From a bacterium (GTDB lineage: Bacteria; Zixibacteria; MSB-5A5; GN15; FEB-12): a stretch of 6,527 nt of DNA. The notes below the pieces were generated by a model that was given only the letters and a program-made list of their open reading frames with translations, did no database searches and was not told the origin of the DNA. Positions 1 through 5,642 of this stretch are shown piece by piece. The stretch's first letter is position 1. Every line of letters starts with the position of its first letter. Both the position numbers and the translations under genes were made by a program. The stretch is taken from contig DAOVOW010000114.1 of NCBI GenBank assembly GCA_030629485.1, forward strand, positions 1 through 6,527, read 5' to 3'.

Positions 1-390
1 GGCGGCAATCTCGGCGCTTCCGGATGCGTGGCGTGGATGTTTGAAAAGCAGGGCCTCATCACGATCGAACTGGATGCGGTCGACGAGGACACGCTAATGG
101 AGGTGGCTATGGAGGCCGGCGCCGAGGACATCAAGAGCGACTCCGGTTCGTACGAAGTGATCACGCAGCCGGGCGATATCGACAGTGTGCGCTCGGCCAT
201 CGAGGTTAAGGGGATACCGATGGTTTCGGCCGAGGTGACGATGATCCCCAAGGATTCGGTCAAGCTCGAAAAAGAGTCGCAGGCCAGTTCCATGATAAAG
301 CTGTACGAGATACTCGAAGAGCTTGACGACGTCCAGAAAATCTATGCCAACTTCGACATCTCTGAGGAGCTTCTGGAAAAGCTGGCCTGA
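1..390 (+). CDS. yebC: YebC/PmpR family protein, C-terminal part (5'-truncated by window edge)
   Basis: The frame is open from base 1 to a TGA stop, giving 129 residues. It begins with GGNLGASGCVAWMFEKQG, the family's conserved Gly-rich segment in the middle of the protein, so roughly the first 115 residues lie outside the window; full-length members are about 240-250 residues. The GTG at base 28 is an internal Val, not a start. The remainder matches the two C-terminal alpha/beta domains, including the late motif with ELDDVQKIYANFD. Family members were first annotated as DNA-binding regulators; more recent work on the family links them to translation at difficult sequences such as polyproline, so the older label 'transcriptional regulator' should be treated with care. 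In many bacteria ruvC follows yebC; here it does not, and about 500 bases of noncoding debris follow. Identity is secure; molecular function is known only at family level. Confidence 0.95.
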   Translation, partial: GGNLGASGCVAWMFEKQGLITIELDAVDEDTLMEVAMEAGAEDIKSDSGSYEVITQPGDIDSVRSAIEVKGIPMVSAEVTMIPKDSVKLEKESQASSMIKLYEILEELDDVQKIYANFDISEELLEKLA

Positions 391-415
391 CGCGGAGGGG
401 CGGTGGCCGAGCCTG

Positions 416-441
416 AAGGGCTTGTTGAACAAGTCCCTTTT
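416..441 (+). terminator. Probable Rho-independent terminator after yebC
   Basis: An AAGGG-CTTGTT arm (416-426) pairs with AACAAG-(T)-CCCTT (428-439), leaving one bulged T, and runs into TTTT (438-441). It starts 26 bases after the yebC stop on the same strand. The loop is very tight (the inner T-G-A must stay open), and the T tract is short. The same sequence also resembles the terminal sequence of some insertion elements, so it may be an element end acting as a terminator. Confidence 0.5.
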
Positions 442-570
442 GAGTCATTGCGAGCGACTCCGTCTATACTTGTGCCAAATGACATTGGAGACTTTATTGT
501 TCTGATGATTGGTTTATTTTGGCAGCTTGGGGAACCGACGGAACATGGCACTTTTGAGACAGCCTCTAAA
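418..570. repeat. Possible decayed MITE or insertion-sequence remnant
   Basis: The left edge reads GGGCTTGTTGAACAAGTCCC. The right edge, read on the minus strand, is GAGGCTGTCTCAAAAGTGCC. Compared base for base, the two 20-mers agree at 12 positions, and both resemble the terminal inverted repeats of transposase-encoding insertion sequences. No transposase fragment lies between them and no target-site duplication is clear, so this could also be two unrelated element ends or chance. The boundaries are tentative. Confidence 0.25.
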
Positions 571-716
571 TGGTGGGCCACCCGTCGTGTCACCACTTTG
601 TTTCCATGTCAATACAAAACCATCCAAAGTAATACTTGAATTCTTCCCGCCTATCTGTTTGTCGTGCGATGCAATGCGTTGATGCTCAGTCAGATACGTT
701 TTCGTCCGGGTCAGTT

Positions 717-754
717 TTTTAAGTCCCTGGTGTCTACCATTCCACCACTCCGGC
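717..754 (-). pseudogene. 5' half of a tRNA-Leu(UAA) gene (truncated relic)
   Basis: Read on the minus strand from 754, the sequence gives the 7-base acceptor arm GCCGGAG, then TG, a D arm GTGGAATGGTAGAC, and ACCAGGGACTTAAAA, which is the 5' anticodon stem and loop with anticodon TAA. This layout is that of bacterial tRNA-Leu(UAA). After the anticodon loop the expected complementary stem (TCCCT) is missing; AACTGACCCGG follows instead. No variable arm, T arm (GGTTCGA) or 3' acceptor strand (CTCCGGC) follows in the next 300 bases. The tRNA is therefore broken at the anticodon loop, as would be left by recombination or by insertion of a mobile element. It cannot give a functional tRNA, unless a distant second half exists, which is not expected in bacteria. 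Confidence 0.75.
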
Positions 755-894
755 GCCATGTGTGACTCTTATGTGCAAATCGAACGTGCTGCGATACCCG
801 GGGCTGCGCAAGATGCTTTTTGTCTGAGTTATTCAGGCGAACGGGGTGAGGAATCAGAGTCCGTCAGAAAGCGGATGGGCCACCGGCCTCCCCC
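755..894. other. Spacer between the tRNA-Leu relic and the PilZ gene
   Basis: No gene is supported here. On the minus strand it is both the 3' flank of the PilZ gene and the 5' flank of the tRNA relic. A GGCC-GGT-GGCC hairpin (minus strand, about 879-889) follows the PilZ stop but lacks a T tract, so it is not called a terminator. No convincing promoter for the former tRNA was found. Confidence 0.5.
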
Positions 895-1257
895 TCAGGC
901 CTTCTGCGTCGCCTGCTGTTCGGACATTAGTTTGAGCATGACATAGGTCAGGATATTGCGGTCCTGCTCGGAGACGTTTTTTAGCCTGTATCCGGACTCG
1001 TACCAGCCTCTGGTCGCGTTCTTCCTACACCAGACGCACTCAGCATCAAAGATGAGCTCATCGTGGTCAAGAATCTTATCCGGTAGTTCGACCCGGCAAT
1101 GAGCGGTGCTGGGAATATCGACCGGTTCCTGAGTGACAAACATGGCGCCGTCGGCCGTCAGGTTTGCCAATCCTCCGATGTGCCGATCAGTATGTCTGTC
1201 GAACACCATCAGGAGTTTTTCTGTTTCGTACCTGGTTTGTTTTCGCTGTTTGGTCAT
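895..1257 (-). CDS. Single-domain PilZ protein, probable cyclic-di-GMP receptor
   Basis: The product is 120 residues, close to the size of a stand-alone PilZ domain. The two-part cyclic-di-GMP motif is recognisable: RKQTR at residues 5-9 (RxxxR) near the N terminus and NLTADG at 32-37, which fits [D/N]xSxxG with Ser replaced by Thr. Beta-rich segments follow (CRVELPD, LIFDAECVWC) and a C-terminal helix closes the domain. No signal peptide or membrane segment is visible, so it is probably cytoplasmic. PilZ proteins change motility, surface polysaccharide or secretion on binding the nucleotide, but no partner is encoded nearby, so the output is unknown. The ATG start is well supported: AGGAGG lies at 1263-1268 on the minus strand, 5 bases upstream. 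The gene is convergent with yebC and separated from the rplS operon by its terminator, so it appears to be its own transcription unit. Confidence 0.8.
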   Translation of the reverse strand: MTKQRKQTRYETEKLLMVFDRHTDRHIGGLANLTADGAMFVTQEPVDIPSTAHCRVELPDKILDHDELIFDAECVWCRKNATRGWYESGYRLKNVSEQDRNILTYVMLKLMSEQQATQKA

Positions 1258-1304
1258 GGAACCCTCCTGGGGGCTTGGAGATCACAGAGCTTTCTATACG
1301 CTAT

Positions 1305-1332
1305 AAGTCGGCTGCCTGGCCCGTTCCCTTTA
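1305..1332 (-). promoter_or_regulatory. Possible sigma-28 (FliA-type) promoter for the PilZ gene
   Basis: On the minus strand TAAA (1329-1332) is followed after 16 bases by GCCGACTT (1305-1312). The sigma-28 consensus is TAAA, about 15 bases, then GCCGATAA, so five of eight -10 bases match at near-normal spacing. It would give a leader of about 40 bases ending in the strong ribosome-binding site. A sigma-70 alternative (TATAGA, 1293-1298) lacks a credible -35. This is pattern matching only. Confidence 0.3.
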
Positions 1333-1530
1333 GGTTTCGGTATAGTGACTCTTGGAGAGGGTTGAGAAACCGGGTGCCCCACCCGCCGCGGCGGAAGTCC
1401 TCTTCTACCCCCGTATCCGCGTGGCGCACGAGGGCGTACACCACACACAGTAGCTATCACCACTTGGTAGTTTTTGGAAAGTCCCGAAGGCGGGAATGAC
1501 AGCGATGGGCGCTCGGAGATTGTCCATACG
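1333..1530. other. Noncoding spacer with GC-rich, repeat-like segments
   Basis: No supported gene. It contains a perfect 12-bp palindrome CCGCCGCGGCGG (1383-1394), a GGGTGCCCCACCC near-palindrome just before it, and a TCCCG-AAGG-CGGGA hairpin (1482-1495). The style is that of dispersed intergenic repeats, but only one copy is within the window, so repetition cannot be shown here. Confidence 0.4.
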
Positions 1531-1557
1531 AAAAAAGCGCCCCGGGAAATAGGCGCT
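1531..1557 (-). terminator. Rho-independent terminator of the ffh-rplS operon
   Basis: On the minus strand AGCGCC (1557-1552), a 10-base loop and GGCGCT (1541-1536) form a perfect 6-bp GC-rich stem that runs straight into a six-T tract (1536-1531). It lies 30 bases beyond the rplS stop and closes the operon. Confidence 0.9.
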
Positions 1558-1587
1558 CTTCTGTTGGTTCTGAATCGGTGCGGACGG

Positions 1588-2022
1588 CTATTCGGCGGAG
1601 GCGTTCTCGGCCGGTGGCTCCGGACTGGCTTCCGGTGGTTTGGCCGCCTTAGCCTTAGCCTTCTTAGCCTTGGAACTTTCGATAATCTCTTCCTTGATCC
1701 TGGCCGACTTACCGGTTAAACCGCGCAAGTAATACAGCTTTTTGCGGCGCACCTGGCCGGCGCGGATCCGCTCAATCCTGGCAACATTGGGCGACTGCAA
1801 GGGGAAGACACGCTCCACTGCGATTCCGGCTGACACCTTACGCACGGTGAAGGTCTCCGCCGTACCGCCACCGCGACGGCTGATGACATCACCCTGGAAA
1901 ACCTGGACGCGCTCTTTGTCACCTTCTTTGATCTTGACATGTACGCGCACCGTATCACCCGTTCGAAACTCGGGTAGGTCATCCCGGAGGTGTTTCTTTT
2001 CGATCTGGGCTATACGTTTCAT
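1588..2022 (-). CDS. rplS: 50S ribosomal protein L19 with C-terminal tail
   Basis: L19 is a 50S protein at the interface with the 30S subunit. The 144-residue product carries the classic features in order: the [29 protein letters not shown] block (18-47, shown as the family's GDTVxVHVK...ERxQVFxGxVI), RRGGG (49-53), ETFTVRKVS (56-64), GxxVERVFPLxSP (66-78) and [19 protein letters not shown] (91-109). The usual protein ends near residue 115; here about 28 extra residues rich in Ala, Lys and Pro, then Glu, follow. The ATG start has AGGA about 7 bases upstream. It is the last gene of the operon, 69 bases after trmD, and a strong terminator follows. The stop is TAG. Confidence 0.97.
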   Translation of the reverse strand: MKRIAQIEKKHLRDDLPEFRTGDTVRVHVKIKEGDKERVQVFQGDVISRRGGGTAETFTVRKVSAGIAVERVFPLQSPNVARIERIRAGQVRRKKLYYLRGLTGKSARIKEEIIESSKAKKAKAKAAKPPEASPEPPAENASAE

Positions 2023-2091
2023 TTCGCTATCCTTTCTATCAATCCATCAAACATTCTTCTTCACTAATATGTCGACGATCCAGCCTATGGC

Positions 2092-2817
2092 TCAATCATC
2101 ATAGTCATGATCAAATCCGGCTGCTCTAAACAGATCAGGCCTGACCGCCTGGCATTTAGCCCTGGCCTGACGGCGCCGATACTCCTCAATTGCCTTGTGG
2201 TCACCCGACAGCAGCACTTCGGGGACCGTCAAGTTTTCGTAAACCGCAGGCCGTGTGTAGCAGGGAGCACCGAGGGTCTCTTCCATATGTGAATCATCCA
2301 GGGCCGACTCGAAATTACCCAGCACGCCGGGAATGAGACGCACCACTGTATCAACCATCGTCGCCGCAGCTGGCTCACCACCGGTGAGAACGAAATCACC
2401 AATCGAAACCTCATCGATATCATACAACTGCAGCAACCGTTCATCGATACCCAGGTAATGACCACATATAATCGTCAAACGTCGACACAGCGAGTACCTG
2501 ATTGCGGTAGCTTGCCGAAACGTTTCACCGGCGGCGGAGGTAAGCACGATTCGCTCGTCATCATCAACCACACCCGCGTCACGCCGCCGATAGCCCAACT
2601 GTTGCAAACAGCGATCAATCGGTTCGATCATCAGCACCATACCGCCGCCGCCGCCGAAAGGTTTGTCATCAACTGTTTGATGCCGATCGGTGGCAAAGTC
2701 ACGGAGGTTTATTATCTCGATTTCAAAGAGCCCCTTATCAAGCGCTTTCCCCAACAACGACTGTCTCATCGACAGCTCGAAGTAGTCCGGGAACAGCGTT
2801 ACAATTTCAAACTTCAT
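2092..2817 (-). CDS. trmD: tRNA (guanine-N1)-methyltransferase TrmD
   Basis: TrmD methylates N1 of G37 beside the anticodon of several tRNAs, using S-adenosylmethionine, and so prevents +1 frameshifting. At 241 residues it is full length. Family motifs appear in order: MKFEIVTLFPDYF (1-13), DRHQTVDDKPFGGGGGM (44-60), CGHYLGIDER (118-127), SIGDFVLTGGE (138-148) that forms the trefoil knot, the Asp of DDSH (174-177) at the catalytic-Asp position, YTRPAVYE (187-194) and VLLSGDHKAIEEYRR (201-215). The usual GRYEG of proteobacterial enzymes is GHYLG here, a variant reminiscent of Bacteroidetes-type GHYKG. The five glycines at 55-59 are encoded by a short GGC-type run. The ATG has only a weak ribosome-binding site; the gene lies 51 bases after rimM and probably depends on the operon transcript. 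Stop TGA. Confidence 0.97.
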   Translation of the reverse strand: MKFEIVTLFPDYFELSMRQSLLGKALDKGLFEIEIINLRDFATDRHQTVDDKPFGGGGGMVLMIEPIDRCLQQLGYRRRDAGVVDDDERIVLTSAAGETFRQATAIRYSLCRRLTIICGHYLGIDERLLQLYDIDEVSIGDFVLTGGEPAAATMVDTVVRLIPGVLGNFESALDDSHMEETLGAPCYTRPAVYENLTVPEVLLSGDHKAIEEYRRRQARAKCQAVRPDLFRAAGFDHDYDD

Positions 2818-2868
2818 CAGCCTGTTACCGGCGTGTCATCATCCGGTCGCAATAAATACCCGGTGTCA

Positions 2869-3387
2869 TTAAGCATCAGTTAATCCTGTCGTATCAACTA
2901 TGATCCTCTTGGCCGCAATATCGATCGTCTTGACAAACTCGCTTACGGCCGGAACCATAAGGGACGACTCGGAAGTCGTTCTCACGACATAGACATCATT
3001 GGCCGGGTATTGCTCTACATTCACTACCTCACCGATCCGTTCACCACTTTGTTGCTCGACCACTTCACAGCCGATCAGATCAAAAATGAAATGTTCACCT
3101 TCCGGTAGAGTCACCAATTGATCTTTCGGCACCGCCAGTCCGCGGTTGGTCAGACGCGCTGCTTCCTCCGGGGAATCAACGTTCTCGAACTTAATCACGG
3201 GCCGACCGCCGACCATCGTAGTCGATGCAATCCTCAAAATCTCCCACCCGTCCCGAGTACTGACATGGATTTCATCCATGCCGTCGAACCGCTCCGGATA
3301 GTCGGTCTCCGGCGTCACGTGGATTTCGCCATGCAATCCCCTGGGTCGGCCGAGTTTGCCGACGATGACCAGTTCGTCAGAGGGCAC
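2869..3387 (-). CDS. rimM: Ribosome maturation factor RimM
   Basis: RimM binds ribosomal protein S19 and helps mature the head of the 30S subunit. The 172-residue product has the family's length and its two domains: an N-terminal beta-barrel opening with IVGKLGRPRGLHGEI (8-22), and a C-terminal PRC-barrel (about 98-172) with FIFDLIGCEVV (100-110), IGEVVNVEQYPANDVYVV (118-135) and LMVPAVSEFVKTID (143-156). The start is GTG at 3387, chosen because it is the only start codon before the conserved region and the upstream in-frame codon but one is the khpA stop. No good ribosome-binding site precedes it, so translation is probably coupled to khpA, three bases upstream. It is in the same frame as khpA, separated by TAG GCT. 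Stop TAA. Confidence 0.96.
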   Translation of the reverse strand: MPSDELVIVGKLGRPRGLHGEIHVTPETDYPERFDGMDEIHVSTRDGWEILRIASTTMVGGRPVIKFENVDSPEEAARLTNRGLAVPKDQLVTLPEGEHFIFDLIGCEVVEQQSGERIGEVVNVEQYPANDVYVVRTTSESSLMVPAVSEFVKTIDIAAKRIIVDTTGLTDA

Positions 3388-3390
3388 AGC

Positions 3391-3621
3391 CTATTCGAGA
3401 ATTTCCAGGACGGCACGTTTTCCCTGTCGCGCCGCCGCCGCCGAAAGTATGGTTCGGATGGACTTCGCAGTCTGGCCTTGTTTTCCGATAACCTTGCCCA
3501 GATCACCCTGTGCCACGCGCAGTTCATATACAGTCGTACGGGTCCCGACTATTTCCGTCACGTCAACCTGATCGGGATTATCCACCAGGTGCTCGACGAT
3601 AAATACGACGAAATCCTTCAT
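3391..3621 (-). CDS. khpA: KH-domain RNA-binding protein KhpA (YlqC family)
   Basis: The 76-residue product is a single KH domain. The RNA-contacting GxxG loop is visible as IGKQGQ (45-50) inside [18 protein letters not shown] (42-59). KhpA often pairs with KhpB (Jag) and acts as an RNA chaperone; in several Gram-positive species it affects cell division and envelope growth. The start is ATG at 3621, giving [19 protein letters not shown], the normal N terminus; the frame is open further upstream to 3669 but that part does not resemble the family. An AAGGA ribosome-binding site sits about 9 bases upstream. Its place between rpsP and rimM is the standard one in many phyla. The stop is TAG, directly coupled to the rimM GTG. 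Confidence 0.95.
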   Translation of the reverse strand: MKDFVVFIVEHLVDNPDQVDVTEIVGTRTTVYELRVAQGDLGKVIGKQGQTAKSIRTILSAAAARQGKRAVLEILE

Positions 3622-3723
3622 GGCAAAGTTCCTTTCTGCTCTTCGGTTGCGATAGAGGAACCGTAGCATTGTCCATATTCAGCGAATCGACGGACCGGGG
3701 CAAGTCAACGATGAGTCGTCCGC

Positions 3724-4185
3724 CTACGCCTCGGTGGCAGCGTCAGACGCACCCTCAGCCTCGGCCGTCTCAGCAGCCGGCTTGGCTTCAGCCTTTACCT
3801 TAGCTTCAGCCTTTGCCTTAGCTTCAGCTTCCGCCGCCACAGCCGCCTTCTTCATCTTCCTTGTCTTCTTCGGGCGTTCCGTGATCGTGGTCCTAAGGGT
3901 TACTTCCGAAACATCCTCTCCTTTCTTGTACTGTTGGTACTTGGTGGAGAAGCCGATCTGCCTCAGCAGCGACCAAACGGTGTCGGTAGGGACGGCTCCG
4001 CGGTCCAGCCACCGGATCAATCCCTCTTCCGAGACTTTGATCTCTGCCGGTTTGGTTATCGGGTTGTAGGTGCCAAGGTTTTCCAGATAGCTGCCGCCAC
4101 GTGCGCGACGAGAGTCGACGGCTACGATCCGATAGAAGGCTCGCTTCTTGGCTCCCATGCGGCGAAGTCTTAAATGTACGGCCAA
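3724..4185 (-). CDS. rpsP: 30S ribosomal protein S16 with long low-complexity tail
   Basis: S16 is an early 30S assembly protein. The 153-residue product has the canonical core: MAVHLRLRRMGAKKRAFYRIV (family form MAVxIRLxRxGxKxxPxYRIVV), DSRRARGGSYLENLGTYNP (24-42) and the GAxPTDTVxxLLxxxG segment (63-78). The core ends near residue 85-90; a Lys/Ala/Glu-rich extension of about 50 residues follows, part of it an 18-bp DNA tandem repeat. Two TTG codons are adjacent (4188 and 4185). The second is chosen because it restores the MAV start and sits 5 bases after GGAGG (4195-4191); the first would leave only 2 bases. The gene begins 14 bases after the ffh stop. Stop TAG. Confidence 0.96.
   Translation of the reverse strand: MAVHLRLRRMGAKKRAFYRIVAVDSRRARGGSYLENLGTYNPITKPAEIKVSEEGLIRWLDRGAVPTDTVWSLLRQIGFSTKYQQYKKGEDVSEVTLRTTITERPKKTRKMKKAAVAAEAEAKAKAEAKVKAEAKPAAETAEAEGASDAATEA
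3785..3838 (-). repeat. 18-bp tandem repeat in the rpsP tail
   Basis: Three 18-base units, GCTTCAGCCTTTACCTTA (3785-3802), GCTTCAGCCTTTGCCTTA (3803-3820) and a diverged third (3821-3838), read on the plus strand. The first two differ at one base. On the coding strand they give hexapeptides of the type KAKAEA/KVKAEA. The third keeps GCTTCAGC and then diverges. Slipped-strand expansion is the likely origin. Confidence 0.85.
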
Positions 4186-4199
4186 CAAATCCTCCGTTC

Positions 4200-5537
4200 C
4201 TAAAAGTTGTCGAAGGTTCCGGGCATCATCCCTTTGGGCAGACCCCTGAACTTCTTCTTATTCATACTGTGAAACATCTTTTGCATAGCATTGAATTGTT
4301 TGAGCAACTGGTTGACAGCCTGCACCGAATTGCCGGAACCGACGGCTATCCGCTTCTTGCGTGAACCGTCGATAACGGTCGGGTTGCGGCGCTCCTGTAT
4401 GGTCATCGACTTGATGATCGCCACCATCCGTTCCATGGCACTCTCGTCAACTTGAACGTTTTTGAGCGCTTTGCCGATGCCGGGAATCATGCCGAGAAGC
4501 GAGTCCAACGGACCCATCTTCTTGAGTTGCTTCATCTGCTCGAGGAAATCCTCGAAATTGAACTGAGCCTTGAGAAGCTTCTCCTGCATCTTCTCGGCCT
4601 GCTCCATGTCAATAACTTCTTCCGCCTTCTCGACCAGCGACACAATGTCCCCCATGCCGAGAATACGCGAAGCCATCCGATCGGGATGGAACGGTTCCAA
4701 GTCGGACACCTTCTCGCCGGTCGAAGCCAGCTTGATCGGGCAGCCCGTGACGGCGCGAATGGAAAGTGCGGCTCCACCCCGCGCGTCGCCATCGAGTTTG
4801 GAGAGTACCACACCGGTGATACCGAGTCGATTGTGAAATTCTTGGGCTACTTTGACCGCATCCTGTCCGGTCATGGCATCGGTCACCAGCAGGAGTTCAT
4901 GAGGGTCAACCAGGGCCTTGATCTCTTCCAGTTCCCTCATCAATTCGTCATCTATATGTAACCGCCCGGCAGTATCCAGGAGCACCAGATCAATGAAATT
5001 CTTTTCAGCGTACTTGACAGCTTCGCGACAAATCTCCGGCGGTTTCTTGCCTTCCAGTGAGAAATGCTCAACCGCGATCTGATCGGCAAGCACCTGGAGT
5101 TGTTTCACCGCCGCCGGTCGATAGATATCCGCCGCCACCATGAGTGCCTTCTTGTTCTTTCGCTTGACAGACAAGGCGATCTTGGCAGTGAGCGTCGTCT
5201 TGCCAGACCCTTGCAAGCCGCAGACCATGTAGACGGTTGGTGACTTATCTGCCGGCGCGACTGGTTCGTTCTTGCCGCCCAAGAGGGCTATCAGTTCGTC
5301 GTGCACAATTTTGACTATCAACTGCCCCGGATCAATCGACTGGAGCACCTCAGTGCCAATCGCCTTCTGCTCGACTGCCTTGATGAAATCACGCGCAACT
5401 TTGTAGTTGACGTCCGCTTCCAGAAGCGACCGGCGGATTTCGCGCATCGAGTCCTTGATGTTTTTCTCGGTGAGCTTGCCGGCGCCACGGAGCTTTTTCA
5501 GGACCACTTCAAGTTTGTCGGACAGACTTTCAAACAT
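4200..5537 (-). CDS. ffh: Signal recognition particle GTPase Ffh (SRP54)
   Basis: Ffh with the SRP RNA binds signal sequences on nascent chains and delivers ribosomes to FtsY at the membrane. The 445-residue product has all three domains. The N domain is MFESLSDKLEVVLKKLRGAG onward (1-95). The G domain carries GLQGSGKTT (107-115), DIYRPAA (137-143), DTAGR (188-192), TDAMTGQ (219-225) and SKLDGDARGGAA (246-257). The M domain (about 325-425) has MIPGIGKALK, ERRNP (382-386) and SRKKRIAVGSG (392-402) for SRP RNA and signal-peptide binding. The TKLD motif of G4 is SKLD, a conservative change. The frame extends upstream to 5582, but the ATG at 5537 gives the family N terminus. No clear ribosome-binding site precedes this ATG. 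First gene of the operon, with a promoter about 115 bases upstream. Stop TAG. Confidence 0.97.
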   Translation of the reverse strand: MFESLSDKLEVVLKKLRGAGKLTEKNIKDSMREIRRSLLEADVNYKVARDFIKAVEQKAIGTEVLQSIDPGQLIVKIVHDELIALLGGKNEPVAPADKSPTVYMVCGLQGSGKTTLTAKIALSVKRKNKKALMVAADIYRPAAVKQLQVLADQIAVEHFSLEGKKPPEICREAVKYAEKNFIDLVLLDTAGRLHIDDELMRELEEIKALVDPHELLLVTDAMTGQDAVKVAQEFHNRLGITGVVLSKLDGDARGGAALSIRAVTGCPIKLASTGEKVSDLEPFHPDRMASRILGMGDIVSLVEKAEEVIDMEQAEKMQEKLLKAQFNFEDFLEQMKQLKKMGPLDSLLGMIPGIGKALKNVQVDESAMERMVAIIKSMTIQERRNPTVIDGSRKKRIAVGSGNSVQAVNQLLKQFNAMQKMFHSMNKKKFRGLPKGMMPGTFDNF

Positions 5538-5592
5538 GGCTATCGAACAAAAACCTACACGTTTAGGCCACAAAACGGCCAAATTTCACCCT

Positions 5593-5642
5593 TCCCGACG
5601 GGACCATCAATACCTACAGTAACACCGTAGATCCCGAACGGG
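5593..5642 (-). promoter_or_regulatory. Structured 5' leader of ffh: three small hairpins
   Basis: Between the predicted transcription start (about 5652) and the ffh ATG, the minus strand offers three short inverted repeats in succession: CCCGTTCGGG (5642-5633), CTAC-G-GT-GTT-AC-T-GTAG (5630-5614) with one symmetric mismatch, and TCCC-GTC-GGGA (5603-5593). Each is short, and none matches a riboswitch or r-protein leader known to me. A regulatory role is inference from density and position only. Confidence 0.3.

Larger units (their letters stand above)
391..714. other. Noncoding, debris-rich spacer between yebC and the tRNA-Leu relic
   Basis: No reading frame here looks like a real protein, and the frames present have no recognisable family motif. 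The stretch around 455-535 is visibly more AT-rich than the neighbouring genes. It holds the hairpin at 416-441, a CATTGCGAGCGA segment (447-458) of the kind seen in dispersed intergenic repeats, an insertion-sequence-end-like motif at 551-570, and a small palindrome GGTGGGCCACC at 572-582. Together these suggest the decayed remains of one or more insertions, not a functional locus. Confidence 0.6.

Noticed and set aside
404..433. Class II tRNA-like D arm (GTGGCCGAGCCTGAAGG) followed by a hairpin after yebC
   Set aside because: The resemblance to tRNA-Ser/Leu D arms is superficial: the conserved GG of the D loop is CC, the anticodon arm lacks a seven-base loop, and no T arm or acceptor partner follows.
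391..714. Group I intron inside tRNA-Leu(UAA) as the cause of the break
   Set aside because: The break is in the anticodon loop, as for the known intron, but no 3' exon and no group I core motifs are visible downstream on the minus strand.
514..759. Minus-strand 81-codon frame starting MAPEWWNGRHQGLKK
   Set aside because: Its N terminus is a translation of the tRNA-Leu relic, and the rest crosses insertion-like debris with no protein family features.
2642..3446. Shared CCG-repeat sequence in trmD and khpA (near 2642-2661 and 3430-3446)
   Set aside because: Both are short codon runs for conserved poly-Gly and poly-Ala segments; the match is explained by coding and composition.
3118..3666. 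Long plus-strand frame of 182 codons
   Set aside because: It lies opposite rimM and khpA, whose family motifs are clear; it is an antisense shadow.
4452..4961. Plus-strand frame of 169 codons
   Set aside because: It is the antisense shadow of ffh and shows no independent features.
1588..5537. Stop-codon recoding of TAG
   Set aside because: Every protein ends at a sensible position, and the rplS read-through would enter the terminator, so TAG acts as a normal stop.
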